From positions 102,652,912 to 102,716,911 of the forward strand of contig CM043963.1 of NCBI GenBank assembly GCA_014529385.2: DNA of 64,000 nucleotides. The letters are read 5' to 3'. This document shows positions 33,601 to 46,127 of this stretch, one piece after another. The position numbers and the translations under genes are program-made. The notes under the pieces are model-generated. The model was given only the letters and a program-made list of their open reading frames with translations, searched no databases and was not told the origin of the DNA. Origin of the DNA: Adiantum capillus-veneris (taxonomy: Eukaryota; Streptophyta; Polypodiopsida; Polypodiales; Pteridaceae). Positions within the stretch are counted from its first letter, which is position 1. The number at the start of each line of letters is the position of its first letter.

Positions 33601-35512
33601 TAACCACTTGAACTGGTACAACATTTTCATTTTCTGAGCTACTAGGGAGCTGAACAATCCCTGATACATTTGTCGTGATTTTCTTGATTTGGTTTGGTTT
33701 TTTCGGGCAATCGGGGATCAAGTGAGTGATGCCACACTCAAGACAATAGGCATTTACTTCAGTGATCTCCGTATGAGGACATTGTTTGACCAAGTGGTTG
33801 TCACGACTTTTGTGACAATCTATCTCTGGTTGAGGAGATTCTTTTAGCATTTCCTCTTGGCTATAAGCAAGCTTTGACCTAGATAAGCCGCTATTTGCAA
33901 TAATTCGCAATGTCCTTTTGTCCATTTCATACCTTCTTTCTTTCGACTGAAACCCAGGAGGTGGAGGTTGTATTGGCCTCACCACTCCATGTGTTTTTCT
34001 CACATTTTGTTGCTCCAAAGGGTAGTACTCACTTTGGTTGCTATACCACATTGTAGCTGGTACTAGCGTTGGTTTATTTGATGCTTCCATCATTGGCATG
34101 TATCTCATGTCTACCGGCATTCTAGCACCTGGCAACGGAGGTTGTTGTCCTAAGACAGGCTGTGGCCTTAATACTCCTATTGGTCCTGGTGCATTCCCCG
34201 TAATGTATCTAGGTGGAGTAGGTGCTTCTGGAACAGGTTGTACATACCTCTCCCTAGCATTTTCCATGCTATAATAGCACTCTTCCCCCGTATGGTTCGT
34301 CCATTTTCTCTCAATTTCACACCACTTCGGCTCTCCCGAATCAGACCTTACAAGAGGAATCAACCTCTTGACCAAGTCGTCGATAAGCTTTTCTTGATCA
34401 ATAGGTGCCGTTGGCTTGGCAATGGACTCACTTATCTGTGAAACACTGTGCTGAGAGGATGTGTCATCTCCTTCACTCTTTAAGTCCTTTTCTTTGTATG
34501 CCTCACAATTATCCACTAGATAAAGAGCTTCTTTGATCAACTCGTTTAGCGTCATCCTCCTTATCATATGCAGATCCTTCTGAAGGCCCTCATCTCTCAT
34601 TCCCTGGATAAAGATCAGCATCAGTCGTGCTTGCATAGGTAATTCCGCTCTCGGACAGAGCTTAACATATCTCTTGAGTCGTAATGATGCTTTGCATACT
34701 GATTCATTCTCTTTCTGTTTGAATCTATGGATTTGCGAGACCGTGTTGTGAGCAATGCCTTTTGGCAAGAATTCTTCAATAAACTCCTCAAACAGCTCAT
34801 CTAGGGTCTCAAATTCCCATTTTTCCACCGAGTCAAACCATGTAGCTGCATCATCTTCTAGAGTCAATCCAAATCCCGCAAATTGTGTCACAAAATCTGA
34901 AACTTCCTCTGCTCTAATCACTCTTCTAAAAGCCGCTACGTGATCTCTCGGATCTTCATCTCCGGAGTATTTTCTGTTTACCCATTTCTAGACTTGGGAT
35001 GGTCTAACTTGTCGATTGTCTACAAGTCTAACCAGAGACTCTCCCAATCCTTCTCTCGTTATCGCTCTTGAAGGGAATCCTAGTGGCTCTCTTCTTGGAA
35101 CTCCTATAGGAATTCTCGTGTTTGGTGGAGGCATTTGTGGTCCTTCATTGACCAAATATCCACCTCTTTCTAGTACAGTCTGTGGATTTGTGCTTTCTAC
35201 AACTCTGTATTCTCGTCCATACTTGTCGACAACTATAGATCTCCATTGACAGTTGACTCCATATGTGGAGACATATAAGAGCTTGTAATCCGTTATCTCT
35301 TCTAGGTATGGATCTGAGCACCTATAAAGATTGACCTCATTGTCGTCAATGTATCTATATAGTCCTTCACTCTCATGACCAATCATCCAAACTCTCTCAA
35401 CAAGATGGGTCTTTATCAATTGCAAGTTTGGAAGATCCATTGTGGGAGGATATTCCTCTATCGTAGGGATCTCCAAGCTTGTGTAAGCTGTGTTTGAATC
35501 TAGGGTAGACAT
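30610..35512 (-). pseudogene. gag-protease polyprotein of retroelement copy 2
   Basis: ATG at 35512 (MSTLDSNTAYTSLEIP). One frame runs from 35512 to 30887 with only two stops, TAG at 34988 and TGA at 32735, then shifts frame near 30950 and ends at 30610. Order: an N-terminal domain unique to the element; gag (DPRDHVAAFRRVIRAEE; TLDELFEEFIEEFLPKG); a Pro-rich segment; a partly lost first knuckle and a variant second one (CLECGITHLIPDC); Lys/Glu-rich coiled coil (33300-33560); retropepsin-like MAILDSGAGVAIATK and YEIILGRPFMRQ; a Cys pair region (MCGASQCGSLKCEEC); then a basic tail with at least seven W-x-P-K/R repeats (WIPKS, WIPKR, WAPKK, WIPKQ, WIPKK, WVPKR, WVPKK). The product would build virus-like particles and cleave itself; no replication enzyme is encoded. 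Confidence 0.85.
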
Positions 35513-37839
35513 GATTTCTGGGCTTAAGAGCTTTTGCTTGGTTCAAGTAGACTTATTCCACTATGTTCAAGTGATTTGGTTAGGGAAAAGTCGAAACTAT
35601 GTCCAAAACCGCAACCGTTTTGTCACAATTCTTGCAAATTGTTGCTTTTAGACACCCCTGACTTCCGGATGAATTTTGAGGCCTCAAACGATGTTTTTTT
35701 TCAAAATTGAACTAAATGATTACCGTTGGCATACATTTAGTTCAAGTTTTGTTCTAAGATCTGTAGGGGCGCTCTCAGGCTACGTTTTGATATAAAAACT
35801 TTGCCGATCCGATACCGTTTGTGAAAGTTATGGCCAAAACAGTGAAATGCAGTTTGGACTGGTCAAAATGAGTCCAAATTCAATTTTAAAAACATATTTG
35901 GGATCTCTGTGAAACTGTGAACACTTCTGTATGGTCAAAAGTACAGTTGGACCCTAAAACTAGCCTAGAGACATCCTACGCGTAGTATGTCTATATGCTC
36001 AGAATTTAACAAAATTTCCCCTTAAGTCTAGCAACACAATGGTATGCTCAAAATTTCATTTGGACCTAGAAATGGCCTAGAATTTCTCCTTGATGTGCTG
36101 ATCACAGTGGTGTGCTCATAGGTTGGTTTGGAGTCCTAAATCAAGCTGGAGACATCCTACGCGTAGGATGTCTTTTTGCTCTGTTTCAGCTCAAACTTGC
36201 ATTGTAGCTTCCCCTTGATGTGCTAAACTCACAGCTATTTTTACTTTTTGATTCTGACACCTATGGGTTGGTCAAATGATCCAGAATCTGTTCCAAAAGC
36301 CTAATGTCTGTTCTGATGAATTCCCAAGTCAAATCAACTCCAAATTGGACCAAAATTGACTAGGAGGCTTGCCTAAGGCTATATGACAGCATGGTATGGT
36401 CACAATAGAATTTTGGTTTCAGAATTATGTAGTAGACATCCTACGCGTAGGATGTCTAACTGCTCAGAATTTCCCCAAATTTGAACCACAGACTCTCCTT
36501 AAGGTGCTGATCACTGTGGTATGCTCAAAATTAAGTTTGGAGTGCAAAATGACACATATGACATCCTACGCGTAGGATGTCTTTTTGGCCTGTTTGACCC
36601 CAGACTTGTCCCACAGCTTCCCCTTGATGTCAGTAACCCAGTGGTATGCTTAGATTTTGGTTTGGATTTCAAAAGTCCCAAATTTTAGCTGTTCTTGCTT
36701 TTTGTCAGTCCAAAAACGCTAAAGTCTGTTCAATCTTCACTTTCACTGACCCAAATGAGATGAAATTTATCACATGCACTCAATACCACATTTAGAACAT
36801 GCCTATGGAGTCATCCTATGGTTTGGTCTCAAAATTAGGCCTTGGACACAATTTGGGTAGGATGTCTGGCAATTCTCATCTTTTGGCTTTGATCTGTCAA
36901 AATTTGGTCAAATTTCCACTTTCCAGGTGAAAATAGGGTAAAACCTACCTTTTGAACACACTGGTCAACTCAGAATTTCAAAATTTCCACCAGATCACCC
37001 TGTAGACATCGTACGCGTAGGATGTCTACTACTGATTTTTTGAGACTGAAGTGTCCCTGATGCTTCCTTATGCTCTCAGCAAGTGCAAGTATGCTTCACA
37101 ATTGCAAAAACATGCAAAAATCACTCATTTTAAGCCTTTTCTGAAATTTTGCGTTTTTTGACTCCACCTTTTGGCTTTGGTCAACAAAAATAGGGAAAAA
37201 CACCCAAGTCAATATGTTACTAGGGTAAAACCTACCCTCTGAACCCACTGGTCAACTCAGAATTTCAAAATTTGGTCTCCAGAACCCTCTTGAGACATCC
37301 TACGCGTAGGATGTCTATGTTTACAGAATTGCAGGTTTTCTTCACAGAACCCTTGCAAATGCCCTTTTATATGCACAGCATCATTGAGTGATACAAAAAT
37401 ATCCACAAAAGCTTGTTTAATGCATTTTTACCCTCAAAAGCACACTTTTCTGTGATTTCAAATGCAATCAAGTACTTTTGAAAATAATTCAGTGATGAAT
37501 AGCTCTAGATCAGAATCGGATCACTTACCTAAAGCTACTCCTACAAATCATATGGGGTTTTGCATCTATGAGTAGAAAAACGCTTCACTGCCACACACGG
37601 ACTAGTAAACGCTTTTATCACCTCAAAAATCACTCGACCACCAACAACTACTCTAATCCACATATCCTAACTAAACCTATCTAGTCACAGACCCTCGGCA
37701 AGACACACGCTTCCTGGCTATCCACTTGATCGCGGAATATCCTCTTCCGGATCCACTTAAGAAAAATGTTTTCTTTAGCCGAAACTAACTCAAGCAACCA
37801 TCACACGAGTGTTAGTAGAAAACCTACTTGGGTCCTTGT
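35513..37839 (-). promoter_or_regulatory. Leader of retroelement copy 2 with six copies of a 22-bp palindrome
   Basis: Untranslated region between the primer site and gag. The half-site GACATCCTACG followed directly by its reverse complement occurs at 35970, 36151, 36435, 36560, 37005 and 37294. The copies at 35970 and 37005 carry one substitution; the others are perfect. A half copy is at about 36858, and acgcgtaggatg also occurs in both LTRs. Spacing varies (125-445 bp). The surrounding sequence is a diverged array with ccttgatgtgct and gtggtatgctcaaaat words. No open frame of note. In RNA each copy would form a hairpin or allow pairing between molecules. Confidence 0.8.
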
Positions 37840-37859
37840 GTCCCCGGCAGCGGCGCCAA
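37840..37859 (-). other. Primer-binding site of retroelement copy 2
   Basis: The minus strand reads ttggcgccgctgccggggac, three bases inside the 5' LTR. The tggcgccg-tgccgggga type of site is common in plant Ty3/gypsy lineages such as Athila/Tat. The primer tRNA is not assigned here. Confidence 0.8.
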
Positions 37860-37862
37860 TGT

Positions 37863-38737
37863 TGGACGGGAAGCGACTCACACACCCATGAAGTGCATGC
37901 AAACACTACCTAGATCAACATAATGTCAATCGAGAACACAGATGACACGATAGGCACACGTAGGAAATCTCTTAAGCTTGTCAGGCTGAGACCATCCTAC
38001 ACATACAACACTCAGGAAGGCCAACTAAACCACAATCAAGAACCTCACTGCTCTCAACTACACCACCTAGCCACATACACACATGCGAAAGGTAACTCAC
38101 CTAATCATGCCAGATTCGTACGGAACTTAAGGAACACCATCCCCTCATTAGGATACACCTGTCCCTAAGCTTCTACACTCAAAACCCTCACTCAAAACCC
38201 ATCTGTGGAAAACGCGTAGGATGATAGAGCCGAATTTTGAAAGTGCCCGAAACTAAAATTTATGAGTACCTATGCGTAGCTTATATCGCCACGATTCTAT
38301 AGACTACTAGCACGCAAAAAACAGACATCGTTTGATACACTTACAGCCACAAATAGCTCGTAGATGTGTCGACGTGTGCGCTTCGTCTCGCGGGGAATGC
38401 TTGGCGTTGTCGCGTAGCTCTCCTCGAGCCTACCGCAATGGTGCATCTCCAATGTGTTGAGCGAGCCGGGCATAGCGAGAGGATGAAGCTCACGCTCACT
38501 CTCTTTCTCTCTCACACATAGTAGACGGCAGCGCTAAAACTTGATTATGATAAAAGTCTTCTTTACAAAATGACCTAGGTACCTTATATACTAAGGCTAC
38601 CTTAGGTTTAACCAAAAATGGGGTTGAAAGGGTCAAATGGCTTTGTATTTACAATCTGGAAGTGTCATTGCACCCCGGCTTCTGAAACTAGAATAACTAC
38701 TCATTACAAATGACGTTTATATCCATTATCCGCAGCA
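37863..38737 (-). repeat. 5' LTR of retroelement copy 2
   Basis: Matches 27567-28447 with scattered substitutions and small indels, including a 6-bp net length difference. Confidence 0.93.
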
Positions 38738-41580
38738 TTTCATAACTCGCAAAAGATAAAACTTTGGTACGAAACTTGAGTTATGTTGTGTTGTTGACCC
38801 AATGGTCAACAATTATAGCACCCATTAACTTTTGAGCTTTCACTTGCAAAAAAAGCACACCTTCGTCGAATCCATTTTTAACCATGTATAGACAATTAGT
38901 TGCATTCATAAGGAATGCTATTCAAAATAGAAAAAATTCATGGCAAAGAAGTTCTTATGATACCTAAAAGAATTTGCACTCAATAAAGTGTTTTATACAC
39001 AGATACAGTTGGATTCAAGTCAAAAAACCTTAACTAGTCTTATCTATTATTCCTATAACAAAAGTTTTTACAACCATCTTTGATCATACAAGGATTGGCA
39101 CCAGACATGTGTTATGATTAGCAAATTAAATGTGATAAACCATTGTTGTAAGCGCTTAGTTGTACACTCTATTAAATTAGTATTCACATGACCAAGATAC
39201 TACCTTTGTAATAAGCAAGGGAAAACTACTAAGATGCAATTGTAACTACATGTGCATCTACCACGCTTAGAAGGAGAACACCTTGGACTAGTAGTGGTCT
39301 AAACATCACCTCTATTGTGTCATTCACAACCAAGCTATCCCTTCTTATATACCATGGAAGTTCACTATATGTTCTCCATGCTATGCACTAGGTTGTGAGT
39401 GTACTAAATAAAACCAAATTGTTAGGAACTATTACGTAAAGGGAATTTAGTGACTTTGGAGATAGGACCCAAAATTGAGAGATGGGAGCGAGTTTTGTTC
39501 ACTATAAGAGATAATGTGCATGCAATATTTTGTGGTGTTTCTATCTTCATCTCTCTCTTCACTCTTTATTTCTTTCGACTCCCCTCTAGCAAGATGCACA
39601 AATGTGAGCTCTCTTCTCTCAACAACAAGTATTACCCATACATGGTATGTGGATACTTGTCTTGATGCTACATACCCTTAATAAAACTACTCAATGTTAT
39701 TTCATCTCTCATATATGACTCAACATTCATTTCAATAAGGATATTAGTCACTTTTGACACCATTATCCTAGGGAGGTACCAAATTGATAGTAATCAATTT
39801 TAGCCTATTTTAGGACGTAGAGAAAGACTTTACCTATCTTATGTGATCAAAACCATTGAACAATATGTATTTTCCTTAAACCATATGGATTAAAAAGAGT
39901 GCATACAGAAGATGGTTTGGAAAGTAAAATCTTAGAAATGTTTTCGTAAAATCTTAGTACATGTGATATCAACAAGCTTTGTATTTTTCCATGTGATTTA
40001 GCAGTAGTCCAAGCCTTGGATAAATAAAAATTGTGAAGCTACGTTGTGAATACAATAGAAATGTACTATCATCAAGCAACATGTCCTTGGGGGTTGAATG
40101 TAGGGTTTTGACTATTGGCAAGTGTGCACAAGTTGGGGGTTGAGCAAGCTCCTCTTTACATACAACAAAATCAAAATAAATACAATAATATTCTACTAAA
40201 TTTTGAGTGTATATAAAGGTTAGGAGTGGGGCCTACAACACTCTATAGGATATTTATACATTTAAAATACATTGTACATATCCTATCTTAGCTCAAAAAA
40301 ATAAATACCTCCTAGTGCATACCCTACACATGTAATGCATCATAAAAAAAAACATTGTAATAACAACAAAATTCTCCTAAGGTACTAGAGTCATTAAAAG
40401 AAGGTATACCTATATATAGGGGCACTATCTAGTGTCGCACCTAATTTAAAGAATTACCAAGTGTGACCTTGGTGGGTTTCACTGTATATTCATGTTAATC
40501 TAACAAGTGAATTTGATAGAAAGGGTTTTCTATTTTTCAAATTTCAAAAAATTTAGAGAAGATACTATAGTAGCTTGGTGTTAATATAATGGATCCCTCG
40601 AGAGTGTGACACATGTTATCAGGCCTCATACCTCTCATCACATTGTTGGCAAATTAAAAGGGTAATTGGGCATACTTGATATGCACATATTGGACAAGCA
40701 TAAGAATAGCCTTGTTATAGGCAAGTGTAGAGAAATTTGGTCAAAACAATCTTAAAATCATTTAAACAAGTACAAATCAAGTGGTCTCTATATAACAAGT
40801 GCTTTTAGAAAAATAACAATTTTTACGTTGTAGGAGCACTTCCAAGAGACCTCAAAAATATATTGCATAATTACTACTGAACAAGAAATAATAGTAAAGA
40901 CTTGGGTCAAAATGTTTAGAGTCTGTGAGTCAAGAAGTAATATTTAAGGCTTTGATTACAATGAGAGTATGATAGCTAGGAGCCTCTACAGTTGTGTTCA
41001 TTCACGATGTCATTGGCTACTCATTTAGGGGTGTGTCCAAACCTACCATGGCTGTGCTAGATTCTTTGCTAGTGTGCAGCTTAATTCGATTCATTTGTCT
41101 ATGAGTTGTGTATCACCAACTCCATACTCAATTGCTTCTCACCATCTTGGCTTCCAAACCTATTATCCAACTTCAAATCCTTCCAGTCGCAAGTAGCAAC
41201 ACCATTCCTGAAGGTTTCCAAAGTCATAAGAATAGGATTGTCCTAACTTTGGTGAAATCATTATCTAACATACTAGGCTTAAAATTGTAAGAGAAGAGCT
41301 CACACACCGAGACGGGCTATCATTATCTAACATATCAACCTTAAAATTATAGGAGAAGAGATCACGCACACAAATTAACCAACATTATCTAATATATCCA
41401 CCATAAAATTAAAGGGAAAGAACTAGCATTCTTCCGAGCTCTCAAAGACATAATGAGTAAAAAAAATATTGTTGTTATGGGGCTTACTACAAGAGGACAC
41501 AATTGGTGAAACTGTTTTTTTTTTTAAATTATGGGTCTTATTCCAATGGAAATAGATATAAATAGTGCGAAGTCAAAATT
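38738..41580. other. AT-rich stretch with no recognisable gene
   Basis: No domain, long frame, LTR or tandem repeat is seen on either strand. Short frames (for example 39450-39665 and 41108-41290) have no recognisable content. The first about 80 bp contain a ttgacccaatggtcaac palindrome resembling sequence near 28905-28925. Confidence 0.6.
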
Positions 41581-41993
41581 ATGTTGATGTTCACACGAGG
41601 TCAAATTCCGTCAACGTGCACGCAGAGGGACTTGGGCTCTTGAAGGCATCAACAAGGTATCTTGCTAGCACAATATGCCACACACATAGGGCGACCGTCC
41701 TTAATTTTTGGCTTAAGAAAAATATATAGAAAAAAGACTCTTTTTTGCTGATTAAAAAAAGAGCCCATGAGAGCACGCAAACGGTTTACGAGCTTTTGAT
41801 CTCAATTTTTGAAGTTGTGTGGGCTTAGAATTGTAAGAAAAATGACTCTGCTAAGCACTATAAAAGCCCATAATGTAAGCTCGGTGATCGTTTGCGCGCG
41901 TGCTGACGGTTAGCGAGCTCCCCAAGTCACCACTAATTTCCTCACCCTTGAAGGTTTGTAATGGCTGATCAGGATTCAATATTAGGGATTTGG

Positions 41994-42042
<49 letters not shown>

Positions 42043-44090
42043 GAGGCACAGGACGACCTGAAGGGGACTGTGATACAGGGTTTTCTTGGTTGCCTTTTCA
42101 ACATGCGATGGTGATGGCGAGCTTGCCATTGATGCAAGTGGTCTATTTCGAGTGTCTCCATGAATTCGCAAGCCCATAACGTTAGCTGATCGATGATCGT
42201 CTATGCGCACTCTGATGGTCAACGAACTCCCCCAATCTGCCTGCACACCTGCGGCCAAGACTGCCTGCACACCTGACGATAAAGGTGTTGCAGCCCAAGG
42301 CTGCCTTGCTGCCATTGGCCCTGCCCATCTTGCAGATGCCTTCGCCAACCCTGTTGCTAAATCTCCTGCACCAACCTCCCAACCCCTTGCTGTACTGGAT
42401 AAAAATGCTCCTTCGGTGGATACCCTTGGTGCTGCTGTTCATGCCTTGGTCCAATCCAATGGACACTCAGTCAGGCACCCTGAGATGCTCCACACAAAGC
42501 AAATCAAGCTTTGGAAGCACCTTACGCATTTTCCCTCAGTGCAGCAAAGTCTGCAACCTTTGTCGCCTCTGGCGGCTTGAGGCCCAGATCTCAGTTTGAA
42601 GCTCCAGCTGCCCTGCTTCCAACTCAAAGAGCTGGGCCAACTGAATCCATCTATGAAGCATACACAACTACCTCTTTCGCTTCCTATCCAATGCCCTCTT
42701 TAGCTGCCCTCCCCACAGTCAACACAACCTCTGCATGCTCAAAGAGAGCCCCACGCCGCTCACATAACCCTGGTTCTAGCCAACAAAGTCAGACACCCTT
42801 TTGAAGATAGCTATTTAGTATGCACTTACTGCAAAATATGCTTTCACAGATGTAAATCTAACTCAAAACCCTCAAATGCCATCAATCCTCGCAGGCGAGA
42901 TGATCCAAAAACAAACACTCAACACCTTGCCAAGGATTTGAGCAAATCCAAGCTCTGGCCGCCTCTCCTTGAAGCGACTGTGAATACCTCTTCAAATCCA
43001 TTTTTCAAGCTGGATTTACTTGATGTTTATATTGTTGTGCCTCTTCCTCCTGAGCACCCCTTCCATCCTTTGTCTACTGAGCATCAACTTGGTCGTTCCA
43101 TATCCGGTGCTCATTGGTTTCCCAGCACACATGCAATGCAACAGTTCAGCCATACTTTCCACCTCATGTAACATCTCGGCACGTCTACCATTCAATACCC
43201 TATGCACCTGTTGAGCTATCTTCATCAATCCCAATCATTTCAGCTCTCCACTTATAATGTTTCTCCCTATCCATCTCCCTTCCCATTGGCTTCTCCGCTT
43301 GAGCCTTTGCCAATTGAGCCTTCCACACATCACAATATTCGGGTCTACATTACCGCCTTGAATCTCGCACCTAACCCAAAATTTATCACTTTTGAACCCT
43401 TTGACCCTTGAGGACGCGCAGTTCTTGATGAATTTCTTCTTTGCTTGCGGGGGCAAATATTTGGAATTCAAGCTCGTGAAATCATTCATGCTATAGATTT
43501 GAAGAAGCCTTTCAAAGCTTGACCAAAGCAGCAATCAGATTTGCTAATTTTCTTCATTACGAAGTCGGACCTTGATTCAGGTTGAAGACCTCGGAAGTCA
43601 CACCAAGAATAATTGCATACATACATGCCTCTATATGGACGATGTGTCTTACGGAGGCATATGGGGATATTAATCCACATCATCCAACAACATGTCATCC
43701 TAATTGGTACAACGGCCCACATTCCAATGAACGTCACATGGCTTGTAAGTGCCTCATCCTTTTGTATATAACTGCACCTCCTCGGATCCATATAACATAT
43801 GATTCTTTCCATCACTTTCTTGGCTCTCTTTGCGTATCACACACACTCTCTCTCTCTCACACATACCTCTCTCGTCACGTTGTGGCGCACATACAGTCAA
43901 TCAACAAGAAAGCCGGAATCGGAACACAGAAAGATGATGACACATGGAGAGCTGTCATGGTGAGCTGTGTTTTGGATATGTAGGATAGTCACGGACCGTA
44001 TGTAGATAGAGAACGATGTCGTGCAGCGCCACTGCCATGATGAGAAAAAGAGCAGAGAAATGCAAGCTAAGCTTCTTTGAAGCCTACACA
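41581..44090. other. Degraded region with diverged repeats, a (GA)n tract and a broken plus-strand frame
   Basis: Two diverged copies of a segment beginning agcccataa and containing gatgatcg, tgcgc and acgaactcccc words lie at about 41865-41940 and 42172-42240, on either side of a (GA)n run (41996-42039). Plus-strand frames from 42203 to about 43170 are rich in Ala, Pro and Ser, with a frame change near 42520 and a stop near 42802, and then include YLVCTYCKICFHRC and PFFKLDLLDVYIVVPLPPEH. They read like a decayed protein gene, but no family is recognised. 43171-44090 holds only short chance frames. Confidence 0.4.
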
Positions 44091-45768
44091 TGTAATGGAA
44101 TTGGCCTATTTAATTTGAGAGTAGCGAAAATTAATGAGAGTACTTTTGAGCAATGACTTTGTGAGCATAGAGGGTGAAAGATAGCAACATAGTCATAGCA
44201 ATGAGAGTACTTTTGAGCAATGACTTTGTGAGCATAGAGGGTGAACATAATTGAAGATAGCAACATAGTCATAGAAATTAGTTAACTTGGCATGAACAAT
44301 ACTTTTGCAAGAGAGAGAATTTAGAGAACATGACAACAGTTGAGGACCGGATTTATGTGGAGCCGGTCCCCCCTCCAATAGGCATTTGTATTATGATGTT
44401 ACAATACAATCTTTGTGTTCCTTTGACCTAGGTGATGCAATGAAGATGGAAAGCTTCATGCATCGCAAACATAACATAAACTTGAAGAAAGATTTAACTA
44501 TCCCAAGCCTCAGTCCCAAGACCTCAAACACCTTCGAAGGTGGAGAGAGCTAGCAGGGAATGAGGGTAGGGAAGAGGAAGAAGAAACATTTTGTAGGAGA
44601 AAGAATTAGTTCCTCACTTATCATAACTCTTGTTGCTAGCATACGTAATAGCATAGTAAGGAAGAAGAAGGAGATGGCAAGCTTAAGCATTGAAGCATGG
44701 CTCTTGGTTGGATTTGCACTCCATATCCAAGAGTGTTGGTGTAGGCTCTCAACCTCTACTTGCTTGGAGAAGGAGAGGGAGCTCTTGCACTTTGCATAGC
44801 ACACAATCAGAGTGTTTGTGAGTGTGTGTGGGTGAGTATACCCCCTAAGCAACCCCCTAGCTTTCTTGGGTCGACCCCCCTTGTAGCTCATGCTTGAAGC
44901 TCATTGGACCCCTCCAGGCCTAGCCAATCACAAGTAGGAGGCATTACAAGCGGCAAGGGTAGCCTTGAGACAAGTGACCCCCTTTCCCCTTTGAGAGAGA
45001 GGGCTAGATAAATTCTAAATCAATTAATTAAATCTCCTAAATTATTATTGGACCCCTTGGGTGGCCAACCAATAGGCTTCAGGCACACCATGAGGGCAAC
45101 ATGAGGAGGAACTTGACAAGTGTCCCTCTTGCTTTCTTTGTCCCATGCATGACTTGTGTGAGTGTGTGGGTGTTCTCTCTCATCCCCCCTCATGTAGGGC
45201 TCGCCCCCTCCTTGTCGGGATTGAATATTTGACTTTTTGACACCTCAAGCCCCTCATACATAGGCCTAGTTCCCACCACAAGCTTGGCCGTTAAGTACTT
45301 TAAGCTTGGGCTAGGTTCTCACCTTAAGTGAAACCCTAACATCTAAAGCATGTCAAGCACGTCAAGCATATCAATAATTAAGAACCTCAAGCATCTCAAG
45401 CATCTCAAGCACCTCAATCACCTTAGTCATCAAGCATGACAAGCAGGACAAGCACCTCGATCTGGGTCGGGTTCCCATGCCTCAAGGTCAGCCCTAGCTT
45501 ACCTAAGGTCAAAGGACTTTTACACACATTATTGGAGGTCTTCAATGAAGCTAAGCCTAACGTCTTATGCTCCATTGGTTAGCCTTGCTCTTTGAGAGAC
45601 CATCTCTCATTTGGGCCCCTTTACCATTTGCCCCATGTTGAGATAGATCTATAAGCACATGTCTATATCTTAACCCTTGTTCCCGTTTATTCTCCCACAT
45701 TAAGTGATCAGTTTAATATGAGAGAATCATTTGGGTTGGTTAGATATTAGATATTAGATTTTATGACA
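44091..45768 (-). repeat. 3' LTR of the gypsy element
   Basis: On the minus strand it starts TGTCATAAAATC just after the purine tract aagagagaggtaa and ends ccaattccattaca. It carries a tandem duplication of about 75 bp (44130-44280) absent from the other LTR, while the other copy has a 23-bp segment (about 59823-59845) absent here. The conserved 79-residue frame at 44560-44799 lies in LTR sequence and is not considered a gene. Confidence 0.85.
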
Positions 45769-46127
45769 TTACCTCTCTCTTGAAATCATAGTCGTCCTCG
45801 ACTATGAGGTAGAAGAGATAAAGCCTTAGTCATTAGTCAATTTTACTTAGTGGATAGAGGATCCCTTTTTACCCTACGACATCTTTCCAAGATGGATGAC
45901 TAATCCATTTGGTGCTTGGGAGACATAGCTGCCGCAAGCATGTCTGCTCTTTAGTCCATTTCATTCTCCCAAAGTAGAGTGACAAATTCTACTTGGTGTT
46001 TGAGAGACGTCATCATCACAAACATGATTCTAAGCATGCATAATAGTTAAATTTGTGCACAATTAAAAAGAGGACTAGTCTTATAAGAGAAAAACATGAG
46101 TCATTTAAAAGAAATTTGTACATTTGC

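Larger units (their letters stand above)
27567..38737 (-). mobile_element. Gag-protease LTR retroelement without polymerase (copy 2, TR-GAG-like)
   Basis: Two LTRs of 881 and 875 bp (TG...CA on the minus strand), a primer-binding site and a polypurine tract frame an 11.2-kb unit read on the minus strand. Coding capacity is one long gag-protease frame. I find no RT, RNase H or integrase motif in either noncoding stretch. This matches TR-GAG elements, which depend on enzymes from other LTR elements. It also carries a captured helicase fragment and a leader with palindromes. No convincing 5-bp target duplication is seen (left attgc, right tttca). Confidence 0.85.

Noticed and set aside
42203-43171. 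Possible host gene or LINE ORF1
   Set aside because: Frames are short and broken, composition is Pro/Ala/Ser-rich, and the single Cys-rich spot does not form a complete zinc motif.
44560-44799. Conserved 79-residue frame present in both gypsy LTRs (also 60008-60247)
   Set aside because: Its conservation follows from the LTR duplication; no domain, and LTR position makes a gene unlikely.
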